A stretch of DNA of 8,377 bases from JBAXPW01 sp037132015 (GTDB taxonomy: Bacteria; Patescibacteriota; Microgenomatia; UBA1406; GWC2-37-13): assembly GCA_037132015.1 (NCBI GenBank), contig JBAXPW010000066.1, forward strand, positions 1 through 8,377, given 5' to 3'. A program made the translations under genes and the position numbers. Shown here in pieces: positions 1 through 6,736 of the stretch. Position 1 is the stretch's first letter. Each line of letters opens with the position of its first letter. Below the pieces are notes generated by a model. That model made no database searches. It saw only the letters and a program-made list of their open reading frames with translations, and had not been told where the DNA came from.

Positions 1-156
1 TTTCATAATACCTGTATTTTACCTCAGGTGGTGCATTTCGTTTTAGAACTTAAGTCTGGACACGGCCAATAAAAAGTTTTACGGAAATAATCGAAGTAAA
101 TGGAAAAAAACTTCCCCGATTTAAGTATATTGAGACAAAATAAAGGCTCATTTTCC

Positions 157-185
157 TTCACATTTTGAGCAACGATAGGTATACA
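157..185 (+). promoter_or_regulatory. Possible promoter of the glycolytic operon
   Basis: TTCACA at 157-162 (5 of 6 matches to TTGACA), a 17-nt spacer, then TATACA at 180-185 (4 of 6 matches to TATAAT). Transcription would start near 192 and leave a leader of about 30 nt before the aldolase ATG. TATATT at 194-199 is an alternative -10 but has no matching -35. The region is very AT-rich, so chance matches are likely. The rest of 1-222 shows no gene, tRNA or riboswitch that I can recognise. Confidence 0.3.
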
Positions 186-222
186 ATAATAGTTATATTT
201 ACAAAATTTTATTTTTTATCGT

Positions 223-1155
223 ATGATCACCGCGAATGATATCAAAGTACCTTTAGATGTGCTTCCAGAAAATCGAGACACCTATATTCATAACTTTCTC
301 AAGACAACTTCAAACACCGGACGACTCATGCTCTTTGCAGGAGATCAAAAAGTAGAACATCTCAACGAAGATTTTTATGGAGAAGGAATTGCACCAGAAG
401 ATAATGATCCTATTCATCTTTTCAACATCGCGAGTAAAGCAAACATTGGTGCATTTGCTACACAGGTTGGACTTATTGCTCGATATGGTATGGATTTTCC
501 TGATATTCCCTATATCGTCAAACTTAATTCAAAAACAAGTCTCGTGAAAACAGCTCAAGCAGAACCACGAAGTGATGCATGGTTTAATATCAAGTCACTC
601 ATGGAATTCAAAAAATCTAGCAATCTCAACATTCTTGGTATTGGATATACCATATATCTCGGTAGTGAAAATGAATCAGCCATGCTTCAAGAAGCATCAC
701 GACTTATCTTTACAGCTCATCAGGAAGGGCTCATCACAATTCTATGGATATATCCTCGAGGAGAAGCAGTGAAAGAAGAAAAAGATCCCGATCTTATTGC
801 AGGAGCAACAGGAGTTGCCTCATGTCTTGGAACAGATTTTGTAAAAGTAAATCCTCCAAAACAAGAAGGAGCAAAATCAGCAGAACTTTTGCAACGTGCT
901 GTTCAATCAGCAGGTAGAACAAAAGTAATTTGTGCAGGTGGATCAAGTATGGATACACGAACATTTTTACAAACGCTTCATGATCAAATTCATATCGGTG
1001 GAGCTCAAGGAAATGCAACAGGAAGAAATATACATCAGCGCCCACTTGATGAAGCAATAAAGTTTTGCAATGCTATTCATGCAATCACTGTAGAAGATAA
1101 GAGTGTTGAAGAGGCTCTGAAAATAAGTATAATAAATACGGAGCAAAATATTTAA
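223..1155 (+). CDS. Class I fructose-bisphosphate aldolase, archaeal (DhnA/FbaB-like, DeoC/LacD fold)
   Basis: This is a cytosolic aldolase that reversibly cleaves fructose 1,6-bisphosphate to dihydroxyacetone phosphate and glyceraldehyde 3-phosphate through a lysine Schiff base. The 310-residue protein reads as one TIM-barrel domain. Visible motifs are AGDQKVEH (39-46, the family's early Asp/His strand), YIVKLNSKT (97-105), IYPRG (176-180), and FVKVNPP (206-212) with Lys208 as the likely Schiff-base lysine. A phosphate-binding end follows: CAGGSS (237-242) and GGAQGNATGRNIHQ (259-272). The length fits bacterial members with an N-terminal extension. The ATG at 223 is the first in the frame and has no Shine-Dalgarno, only a U-rich stretch before it. 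It is the first gene of an apparent operon, 21 nt ahead of GAPDH, which supports a glycolytic role over other DeoC-fold aldolases. Family assignment is secure. Exact substrate is inferred from motifs and context. Confidence 0.9.
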   Translation: MITANDIKVPLDVLPENRDTYIHNFLKTTSNTGRLMLFAGDQKVEHLNEDFYGEGIAPEDNDPIHLFNIASKANIGAFATQVGLIARYGMDFPDIPYIVKLNSKTSLVKTAQAEPRSDAWFNIKSLMEFKKSSNLNILGIGYTIYLGSENESAMLQEASRLIFTAHQEGLITILWIYPRGEAVKEEKDPDLIAGATGVASCLGTDFVKVNPPKQEGAKSAELLQRAVQSAGRTKVICAGGSSMDTRTFLQTLHDQIHIGGAQGNATGRNIHQRPLDEAIKFCNAIHAITVEDKSVEEALKISIINTEQNI

Positions 1156-1176
1156 TTTATAAATTTTTTATTTATT

Positions 1177-2190
1177 ATGAAACGAATTAAAGTTGGACTT
1201 AATGGGTTTGGACGTATTGGACGAGCGGTTACTCGCATTGCGAGTTGTCGAAATACGTTTGAAATAGTTGCGATAAATACACGTAAAACTCCTCCAAAAA
1301 TGATGGCATACCTTTTACAATATGATTCTGTCTATCGAAGGTTTGGAAAACAAGTACGCTCTGAGGACAATGCACTTTTTATTGATGATCGCAAAATTAC
1401 CTGTCTTCAAACAGCAGATATCAATGAGATTCCATGGGATCAATACGGAGTTGATGTGGTTATTGATGCAACAGGTGCATATATAACAAAAGAAGATTTA
1501 CAAAATCATATCAAAGGCTCGGTCAAAAAAGTCATCCTCACTGCTCCATCAAAAGATGATGTTACACCTCATGTTGTACTCGGAGTAAATGATAATGGTT
1601 TTGACTTTGCAAATGAAACAGTTATCTCGAATGCATCATGTACTACCAACTGTTCCTCTCCTCTTTTCAAAGTGTTACAGGACAACTTCAATGTTGTTTC
1701 AGGATTTCTCACAACCGTTCATGCATATACTCAAACACAGAGTTTACACGATGATGCAGGAAAAGATATCGAACGATCACGATCTGCTCCTCAAAATATC
1801 GTACCTTCAACGACAGGCGCTGCAAAAGCGATTGTGAAAACTATACCTGAACTTCAAGGAAAAATTGATGGTATGGCTATGCGTGTGCCAGTACCGGTTG
1901 GATCTTTTACAGATATCTCAGCAATTGTGGAAAGACAAGTATCTAAAGAAGAGATAAACGAAGCATTTCTTCGTGCTTCTAATGAACACATGAAGGGTAT
2001 TTTGAAATATGAAACTGAGATTCTTGTTTCCTCAGATTATATCGGCAATCCATACTCGTGCACATTTGATGCAAACTATACAAAAGTAGTAAACGGAAAT
2101 TTGGTCAAAGTCTTTGGATGGTATGACAACGAATGGGGATATAGTAATCGAGTTGTTGACTTAACAGAACGAATAAGTGATTTTGTATAA
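1177..2190 (+). CDS. gap: Type I glyceraldehyde-3-phosphate dehydrogenase
   Basis: The enzyme oxidises and phosphorylates glyceraldehyde 3-phosphate to 1,3-bisphosphoglycerate, reducing NAD(P). The 337 residues match the family's usual length. The N-terminal Rossmann domain opens with NGFGRIGR (9-16). The catalytic domain carries SNASCTTNC (151-159) with nucleophile Cys155 and the partner His182 in TVHAYT. PSTTGAAKA and the C-terminal WYDNEWGYSNRVVDL segment are intact. The residue after AIN in beta-2, usually Asp in NAD-specific enzymes, is Thr35 followed by Arg36-Lys37. The Leu-Pro pair of Bacillus-type NAD enzymes is Asp193-Ala194. Both changes resemble those of NADP-accepting GAPDHs, so cofactor preference is uncertain and may be NADP. 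No Shine-Dalgarno is seen; the ATG follows an A/T-only 21-nt gap after the aldolase stop. The gene sits between aldolase and PGK, its pathway neighbours. Confidence 0.96.
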   Translation: MKRIKVGLNGFGRIGRAVTRIASCRNTFEIVAINTRKTPPKMMAYLLQYDSVYRRFGKQVRSEDNALFIDDRKITCLQTADINEIPWDQYGVDVVIDATGAYITKEDLQNHIKGSVKKVILTAPSKDDVTPHVVLGVNDNGFDFANETVISNASCTTNCSSPLFKVLQDNFNVVSGFLTTVHAYTQTQSLHDDAGKDIERSRSAPQNIVPSTTGAAKAIVKTIPELQGKIDGMAMRVPVPVGSFTDISAIVERQVSKEEINEAFLRASNEHMKGILKYETEILVSSDYIGNPYSCTFDANYTKVVNGNLVKVFGWYDNEWGYSNRVVDLTERISDFV

Positions 2191-2203
2191 TTTATTTTTC
2201 CAT

Positions 2204-3376
2204 ATGTTATATATTGATCAAACAGAAATTGCAAACAAACAAATTTTGTTACGGGTAGATTTTAATGTGGCATTAAATGCAAATAATACGATTGCTGACG
2301 ATGCACGTATCCAACAAGCATTACCAACTATCAAATTATTACTTAGTAAGGGAAATAAATTGATCATAGTCTCTCACTTAGGAAGACCAAAAGTTCGTGA
2401 CGTTGCATCATCTTTGAAAGTAGTTGCAGATAAATTGCAGGAATATTTCCCCGATTTTAAAGTGAAATTGATCAATGATTTTATCACCGAATCATCAGAC
2501 ACGTTTCATAACCAACAACCGAATGAGATCTTTATGTTAGAAAACATGAGATATTATCCAGAAGAAAAATTAAATGATGTTGAGTTCTCAAAAAAACTCG
2601 CAAGTCTCGCAGAAATGTATGTCAATGATGCGTTTGGCGTGTGTCATCGAGCTGATGCCTCAGTTGTAGGAGTTCCAAAACTTCTTCCAAAATTTGGAGG
2701 ACTCCTTCTCAAAAAAGAGATTGAGATGATCTCAAAAATCACTCAACATCCTGAAAAACCAGTGACCGCTATCATGGGTGGAGCTAAAATTTCATCTAAA
2801 CTAAACCTTATTGGAAAATTATTAGAGTCTTCAGATCACATGATAATTGGTGGTGGACTCGCAAATACATTCTTCGAAGCGCAAGGTATAGAGATAGGAA
2901 AAAGTATATGTCAATATGAAGAAGTTGAAAACGCACGACGAATTTTATATGCAGCTGCTCAAAAAGATTGTGTGATACATCTTCCTGAAGATGTTGTGGT
3001 TGGAAATAAAGACGATACTTTAAGCGCTGGAGTTGTAAAAAATATTCATCAATTATCAGAAGATGATGTGATACTCGATATCGGACCTGAAACATTGGCA
3101 AAATGGGGATCAATCATCAATAAATCAAAAACAATTGTATGGAATGGACCAATTGGATACTTTGAAAATCCTATCTTCCGACGTGGGTCTGATTTTATTT
3201 ACTATGCTATCACCGATGCACAAGATGCCACATCAATTGTTGGAGGTGGAGATACCTTAGCTGTTATCTCAAAGAAAGAATATTTAGAAAAAATAACTCA
3301 CATCTCAACAGGTGGTGGAGCAATGCTTGAGTTTATTGAAAAAGGAACATTACCTGGTATAGAAGCACTAGCTTAA
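2204..3376 (+). CDS. pgk: Phosphoglycerate kinase
   Basis: The kinase transfers the acyl phosphate of 1,3-bisphosphoglycerate to ADP, giving 3-phosphoglycerate and ATP. From the ATG at 2204 it has 390 residues, typical of the family. The N-domain shows RVDFNV (17-22) and SHLGRP (substrate side). The hinge and C-domain show MGGAKISSKL, IIGGGLANTF, VWNGPIGYFE and the nucleotide-binding VGGGDT near the C-terminus, then STGGGA. An in-frame GTG at 2177 would add nine residues and overlap gap by 14 nt. I chose the ATG because family members begin just before the IDQ...LLRVDFNV strand. The 13-nt gap after gap indicates cotranscription. There is no Shine-Dalgarno. The stop codon overlaps the stop of the opposing CYTH gene, so there is no room for an intergenic terminator. 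Confidence 0.96.
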   Translation: MLYIDQTEIANKQILLRVDFNVALNANNTIADDARIQQALPTIKLLLSKGNKLIIVSHLGRPKVRDVASSLKVVADKLQEYFPDFKVKLINDFITESSDTFHNQQPNEIFMLENMRYYPEEKLNDVEFSKKLASLAEMYVNDAFGVCHRADASVVGVPKLLPKFGGLLLKKEIEMISKITQHPEKPVTAIMGGAKISSKLNLIGKLLESSDHMIIGGGLANTFFEAQGIEIGKSICQYEEVENARRILYAAAQKDCVIHLPEDVVVGNKDDTLSAGVVKNIHQLSEDDVILDIGPETLAKWGSIINKSKTIVWNGPIGYFENPIFRRGSDFIYYAITDAQDATSIVGGGDTLAVISKKEYLEKITHISTGGGAMLEFIEKGTLPGIEALA

Positions 3377-3909
3377 TCAAACATCAATCTTGACTCGTGA
3401 GTAAGATCAATGTTGTAGTATTTTTTATATACTTGAAAAATATCTTCTTCAACCACATCAGTTGGTAGATACCCAAGTTTTGTAATGATATATGGAATCC
3501 GTTCTTTATCTGGTGCTTCAATCTCAAGCATTGGATTTATACGAGGCCATGAATCAATATCAAAAACATAACAATCCAACGAATAATGTATCCTTTTTTT
3601 CTCTTGCTCTCGTTCTAAATGAGCACCCATTTTTTCAACAAAAGCTTTTCCCGCTTCAAGACTACTTATCTCAAACTCTAATTCAGCACCTCCTATTGTT
3701 GTGTTATTGAGAGTTTCTTTGTACGCCATATATAGTTTACTTCCTTGAGATCTGATTCGTACTCTTCCTCTCACTGGTTGCCAATCATCTCGTTTATAAA
3801 CTAATTCTTTCAAATGATATTCGTATTCTTTTTTTGCACCAATTGAACGCAATTTTTCTTCAACTTCCTCAACATTGATGTTTAATACTCGAACCTCAAA
3901 TTCTTTCAT
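3373..3909 (-). CDS. CYTH-domain protein (CyaB / thiamine-triphosphatase-like superfamily)
   Basis: This 178-residue protein looks like a single CYTH (triphosphate tunnel) domain, a fold that binds triphosphates with divalent metal and includes class IV adenylate cyclases, thiamine triphosphatases and inorganic triphosphatases. The N-terminal signature is EFEVR (3-7), i.e. ExExR where ExExK is usual. Later strands supply RVRIR (49-53), Lys64 in AYKE, ELEFEI (76-81), the basic EKKRIHY (103-109) and MLEIEAPD (127-134). These charged alternating strands are what line the tunnel. The actual substrate cannot be told from sequence; cyclase activity should not be assumed. It starts 2 nt after the DUF192 stop, so the two are cotranscribed with translation probably coupled. 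There is no Shine-Dalgarno. Its TAA overlaps that of pgk on the other strand. Confidence 0.85.
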   Translation of the reverse strand: MKEFEVRVLNINVEEVEEKLRSIGAKKEYEYHLKELVYKRDDWQPVRGRVRIRSQGSKLYMAYKETLNNTTIGGAELEFEISSLEAGKAFVEKMGAHLEREQEKKRIHYSLDCYVFDIDSWPRINPMLEIEAPDKERIPYIITKLGYLPTDVVEEDIFQVYKKYYNIDLTHESRLMFD

Positions 3910-3911
3910 AA

Positions 3912-4352
3912 TTATTTGTGTACCAACTCAATAACTGTATCTGCAAAGGATGGAGAGTACACGGTTTTTACATTTTTTGTTTTTATGATAGATGGCAACT
4001 CTGTCGTTCCAATAGATTTTCCCCCATCAATCCAAATGAGAGTCAAATCAAGATAGGTATTCATATTCCAAAATGCACGATAATCTCTATCATCAAAGAT
4101 AAATAACATACCGTCATACCCGTTTAACTCCTTAAAATTCATCAACCCTTTTTGCCATTTTTTTGGTGTATCCGCAACTAACAAATTATATTTTTTTCCC
4201 TCAAGCACATATTCTTTAGAAGCAAACTCCCCAATATTCGTCTTTACTGGTAAAAATACTTTTATGAGCCATCCTCCGAGACTGAGCACCAATACAAGAT
4301 TAACTGCAACAAACAAAGAATGTTTTCGCAATATATCAAATACCTCTTTCAT
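3912..4352 (-). CDS. Membrane-anchored DUF192 family protein
   Basis: The 146-residue protein has a short cytoplasmic lead, one hydrophobic segment at about 12-30 (rich in V, L and G), and a DUF192 domain from about 45 to the end. The domain is recognised by KGLMNFKEL, GMLFIFDD, the FWNMNTYLDLTLIWID strand pair and the following GGKSIG turn. DUF192 proteins are small beta-rich proteins, often secreted or membrane-anchored, with no settled function. The domain is predicted to lie outside the membrane. The frame is open to an ATG at 4382, but that would cover most of the divergent spacer. The ATG at 4352 gives the usual short N-terminus and lies 7 nt after a candidate extended -10. It diverges from rnhB across 47 nt and leads the CYTH gene by 2 nt; a functional link to CYTH is only inferred from this. 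Confidence 0.82.
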   Translation of the reverse strand: MKEVFDILRKHSLFVAVNLVLVLSLGGWLIKVFLPVKTNIGEFASKEYVLEGKKYNLLVADTPKKWQKGLMNFKELNGYDGMLFIFDDRDYRAFWNMNTYLDLTLIWIDGGKSIGTTELPSIIKTKNVKTVYSPSFADTVIELVHK

Positions 4353-4359
4353 ACCAATA

Positions 4360-4368
4360 ATGTTAGCA
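4360..4368 (-). promoter_or_regulatory. Candidate extended -10 for the DUF192-CYTH operon
   Basis: On the minus strand the sequence reads TGCTAACAT: a TGn extension followed by TAACAT (4 of 6 matches to TATAAT), then 7 nt, then the ATG at 4352. If used, RNA would start at or next to the A of the start codon, giving a leaderless message. The hexamer itself is weak. Confidence 0.4.
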
Positions 4369-4383
4369 TATGCATGACACACT

Positions 4384-4392
4384 TGATATGAT
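4384..4392 (+). promoter_or_regulatory. Extended -10 promoter of RNase HII, predicted leaderless
   Basis: TGATATGAT is an extended -10 (TGn plus TATGAT, 5 of 6 matches). Seven nt separate it from the ATG at 4400, so the expected start of transcription falls within a base of the start codon. TTAGCA at 4363-4368, 18 nt upstream, is a possible -35. No Shine-Dalgarno could fit in such a leader. Confidence 0.55.
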
Positions 4393-4399
4393 ATAAAAC

Positions 4400-5071
4400 A
4401 TGATAAAAACTGTACCCGATTTGTATTATGAACAAAAAATATGGAATGAAAACCAACTTGTCATTGGAATAGATGAAGTTGGTCGTGGTTGCCTTGCAGG
4501 ACCGGTATACGTTGGCGCAGTGTGTTATCCCCATCCATCAACATCGACAATAAATTGGGAAACCCTATCAACTATTGGAATAAATGATTCAAAAAAATTA
4601 TCTCCAAAAAAACGGGAAGAACTCACACCATTTATACAAAATTCTGCATTAGCCTATGCAATAGGCTCATCTGATGTATCTATGATCAATTCATATGGGA
4701 TCGTATACGCAGTCCAACACGCAATTTATAAAGCTGTTGAAGATTTATCTACAAAATTAAAAAATAATAAAATTCATCTTTTACTTGATGCGTTTGAATT
4801 AAAAGAAATAAATAATTTACAAATAACTGGTCAAACCGCAATAATAAAAGGTGATAGTAAATCAATTAGTATTGCCTCAGCATCAATAATTGCCAAAGTT
4901 GCACGAGATAGAAAGATGAATGAGTTATCACAACATGTTCCTGAATATAAATGGAATCATAATAAAGGATATGGCACGCAAGATCATCGCGATGCAATAA
5001 AAAAATATGGAAAACATCCCCAACATCGTGATCTATATTTAAGGAAAATTCTAAGTGATCACACTCGTTAA
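4400..5071 (+). CDS. rnhB: Ribonuclease HII
   Basis: This enzyme cuts the RNA strand of RNA-DNA hybrids and nicks at single ribonucleotides misincorporated in DNA, in the cytosol. The 223 residues form one RNase H-fold domain of usual size. The signature IGIDEVGRG (22-30) gives catalytic Asp25 and Glu26. Asp130 in LLLDAF and Asp152 in IKGDSKS complete the DEDD metal site. INDSKKLS (61-68) and SIASASIIAKVARDR follow the family pattern, as does HNKGYGT near the C-terminus. The ATG at 4400 lies 7 nt after an extended -10, so the message is predicted to be leaderless. The gene is monocistronic: it diverges from DUF192 and converges on radC across 122 nt holding hairpin repeats. Confidence 0.96.
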   Translation: MIKTVPDLYYEQKIWNENQLVIGIDEVGRGCLAGPVYVGAVCYPHPSTSTINWETLSTIGINDSKKLSPKKREELTPFIQNSALAYAIGSSDVSMINSYGIVYAVQHAIYKAVEDLSTKLKNNKIHLLLDAFELKEINNLQITGQTAIIKGDSKSISIASASIIAKVARDRKMNELSQHVPEYKWNHNKGYGTQDHRDAIKKYGKHPQHRDLYLRKILSDHTR

Positions 5072-5080
5072 CATGTATTT

Positions 5081-5180
5081 GTCATACCGCCGAATATCGG
5101 TATCCATGTTGCTCTTATCATACCGACGAATGTTAGTATCCATGTTGCTCTTGTCATTCCCACGAAGGTGGGAATCCATG
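5081..5180. repeat. Three-unit array of REP / dRS3-like imperfect palindromes
   Basis: Three 28-nt units occupy 5081-5108, 5117-5144 and 5153-5180, joined by two identical 8-nt linkers TTGCTCTT, so the period is 36 nt. Each unit runs [G/A]TCAT, hairpin, CCATG. Unit 3 is a perfect 8-bp stem: ATTCCCAC, loop GAAG, GTGGGAAT. Unit 1 pairs ATACCG with CGGTAT (6 bp) and unit 2 pairs less well, with loop GAAT in both. A further CATG at 5072-5075, directly after the rnhB stop, may be the remnant of another unit. The unit resembles the widespread GTCATTCCC...GGGAATCCA palindromes (REP elements, Neisseria dRS3). None is followed by a T-run, so these are not ordinary intrinsic terminators, though they sit between convergent genes where they could stop or protect both transcripts. 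Confidence 0.85.
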
Positions 5181-5193
5181 CTTATATACACAT

Positions 5194-5862
5194 TTATATC
5201 AACCCCTTTTCCTTGAAAGAAAAATATTTCTCCTTTGTTACAATCACATGATCCACAACATCAATACCAAGAATTTTTCCTGCATCCGTTAATCGTTGTG
5301 TAATCTCAATATCAGCATCAGATGGATCTGGATCTCCTGAAGGATGATTGTGTGCAAGAATTATCTGTCCAGCAACACAACGAATAGCAGGTTCAAATAC
5401 TTCACGAGGATGTACCAAACTTGCATTTAGTGTGCCAACAGAAATTATTTCTTTTTGTATGAGTTCATTACGTGCATTGAGATAAATCACTACAAAATTC
5501 TCTTTTTTTGCTTCTTTGATTTCATATACATGAGAAAGAATATCTTTTGGCTGTTGTATCAAAACACGTGAATTATCTTTTTGTAATAACGCTCTATTCA
5601 TCAATTCAAATGCTGAAAGTAATGTACAGATTTTACTCTGTTCCAACCCACCAACTTGTCTCAAATCAACATACGTGAGTCGTGATAGTTCCGTGAGTGA
5701 ATGCGAATTTAGTACTGATTGAGCAATATCAATCGCACTTTTCCCTTTTACTCCAGTTCGTAGTAAAATTGCAATAAGCTCTGCATCTTTCAAATTTTCA
5801 GGTCCTTTGGCTATAAGCTTTTCACGTGGACGCTCATGAAGAGGTAAATCCTTAATTTTCAT
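5194..5862 (-). CDS. radC: RadC family protein (JAMM/MPN domain, UPF0758)
   Basis: RadC proteins pair an N-terminal helix-hairpin-helix-like region with a C-terminal JAMM metalloprotease-fold domain. The name comes from an old DNA-repair assignment that was later withdrawn, and the function is unsettled. Here residues 1-90 hold LPLHERPREKL, the LKDAELIAILLRTG stretch typical of the family, and a second hairpin at VGGLEQSK. The C-terminal half has the metal site HNHPSGDPDPSDAD with His171, His173, Ser181 and Asp184. The 222-residue length is normal and all metal ligands are present. It lies 62 nt downstream of the PIG-L gene on the same strand but has a -10-like TGTAAT of its own, 8 nt before the ATG. 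It converges on rnhB across the repeat array. Confidence 0.94.
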   Translation of the reverse strand: MKIKDLPLHERPREKLIAKGPENLKDAELIAILLRTGVKGKSAIDIAQSVLNSHSLTELSRLTYVDLRQVGGLEQSKICTLLSAFELMNRALLQKDNSRVLIQQPKDILSHVYEIKEAKKENFVVIYLNARNELIQKEIISVGTLNASLVHPREVFEPAIRCVAGQIILAHNHPSGDPDPSDADIEITQRLTDAGKILGIDVVDHVIVTKEKYFSFKEKGLI

Positions 5863-5870
5863 TGGAGAAG

Positions 5871-5876
5871 ATTACA
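5871..5876 (-). promoter_or_regulatory. Candidate -10 of radC
   Basis: The minus strand reads TGTAAT (5 of 6 matches), 8 nt before the radC ATG. TTGAAA lies 15 nt upstream, a shorter than ideal spacer. The leader would be one or two nt. It is the weakest member of the leaderless set seen here, and radC may instead be read through from the PIG-L gene. Confidence 0.35.
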
Positions 5877-5924
5877 ATCAATTTACTATTTTTTCAATGG
5901 AATATAAGCGACAAAAGAACATTC

Positions 5925-6659
5925 TTACCACAACAAATGAACATACTTAAAATACTCCATATATCGTCCATCTTCTTTCATATCGCCAACAACACTATCA
6001 ATAAATAGTTCATCCATCTGACTTTTATGAAGTCGCATAGCTGATTTTTTCATTTCAATTTCATCCGTACAATCGAGTTTGAAGTTTACACCATTTTCCT
6101 CCGTTAATAACAAATCATATACTGCATGAGGTTCGAGTCCTTCTTCCGCATGTTCAGGAAAAAATGATCTATCTCGAGAAAACGGATATGATGCATCTAT
6201 TATTGCTTCCCCTACTTTTCGATGATCTCTATGTTGGACCCAATATCCGACTCCATCAGAATTTCCTTGATAAATAAGTGAAGGTTCATGTGTACACACA
6301 ATATCTGGTTTGAACATTCGAATATACTTTACAACTTCACCGATGAGTTTCATATTACTCTCCACTTCCCCATCACGATAATTAAGACACATATGATTTT
6401 TCTTTGGAACATTGAGATATTCAAGTCCTGCTATCTCTTCATTAATTCGTATTTTTGCGAGCTCTTCTTCTGAAATAATCGAATCACGACTCCCTCGTGC
6501 ACCATTACTTACGGTAACAACAAATACTTCTTTTCCATCTTTTCGCAATTGATTCACTAAACCTCCAAAAAAAATCAAAATATCATCAGGATGTGCAGGG
6601 AAAAACAAAACCCTCTTTTTATTCTCAAATATTTCAGTATATGTATACGTTTTTGTCAT
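5925..6659 (-). CDS. PIG-L / LmbE-type zinc-dependent N-deacetylase
   Basis: Members of this family remove acetyl groups from N-acetylglucosamine conjugates (MshB, BshB, PIG-L) or other N-acyl sugars with a single zinc. In the 244-residue protein the first motif is AHPDD (22-26), where His23 and Asp26 should bind zinc and Asp25 act as general base. The usual Glu after HPDD is Ile27. GGLVNQLRKDG and VTVSNGARGS continue the Rossmann-like core. QHRDHRKVG (142-150) provides His143, Asp145 and the third zinc ligand His146. There is no signal peptide or membrane segment, so it is cytosolic. The substrate cannot be assigned: no glycosyltransferase or thiol-synthesis partner is nearby. The ATG at 6659 is 6 nt after an extended -10. 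It may be cotranscribed with radC. Confidence 0.87.
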   Translation of the reverse strand: MTKTYTYTEIFENKKRVLFFPAHPDDILIFFGGLVNQLRKDGKEVFVVTVSNGARGSRDSIISEEELAKIRINEEIAGLEYLNVPKKNHMCLNYRDGEVESNMKLIGEVVKYIRMFKPDIVCTHEPSLIYQGNSDGVGYWVQHRDHRKVGEAIIDASYPFSRDRSFFPEHAEEGLEPHAVYDLLLTEENGVNFKLDCTDEIEMKKSAMRLHKSQMDELFIDSVVGDMKEDGRYMEYFKYVHLLW

Positions 6660-6665
6660 GAAAAG

Positions 6666-6674
6666 ATTATATCA
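6666..6674 (-). promoter_or_regulatory. Extended -10 promoter of the PIG-L gene, predicted leaderless
   Basis: The minus strand reads TGATATAAT, a full extended -10 with a consensus TATAAT, then CTTTTC and ATG. Standard spacing puts +1 exactly on the A of the start codon at 6659. No good -35 is seen, which an extended -10 can tolerate. Confidence 0.6.
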
Positions 6675-6736
6675 TATGGGTATTAGACTCATTTAGAACT
6701 AAAATAATACATCATCAAAGACTTCATTAAGATCCC

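Noticed and set aside
1..6. Start of a minus-strand gene running off the left edge (CAT at 4-6)
   Set aside because: Only two codons are inside the window, so it cannot be supported. A -10-like TAAAAT upstream is not enough.
100..140. Terminator or riboswitch in the aldolase leader (GAAGT...ACTTC arms)
   Set aside because: The arms are 5 bp with a 13-nt loop and lack a following T-run. No known riboswitch core is visible.
2177..2203. GTG start for phosphoglycerate kinase
   Set aside because: It would overlap gap and add nine residues (hydrophobic, no family counterpart). The ATG at 2204 matches the normal N-terminus.
4353..4382. Longer start for the DUF192 protein at 4382
   Set aside because: It would run through most of the divergent spacer and leave only 17 nt before rnhB. 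The internal ATG at 4352 gives a normal anchor and sits 7 nt after a candidate -10.
5081..5180. CRISPR array, because three units recur every 36 nt
   Set aside because: The 8-nt linkers are identical and far too short for spacers, the repeats differ from one another, and no cas gene is nearby. The palindrome class fits REP-like elements.
5153..5180. Unit 3 hairpin as a standard intrinsic terminator for rnhB or radC
   Set aside because: The stem is strong, but neither strand has a T-run after it.
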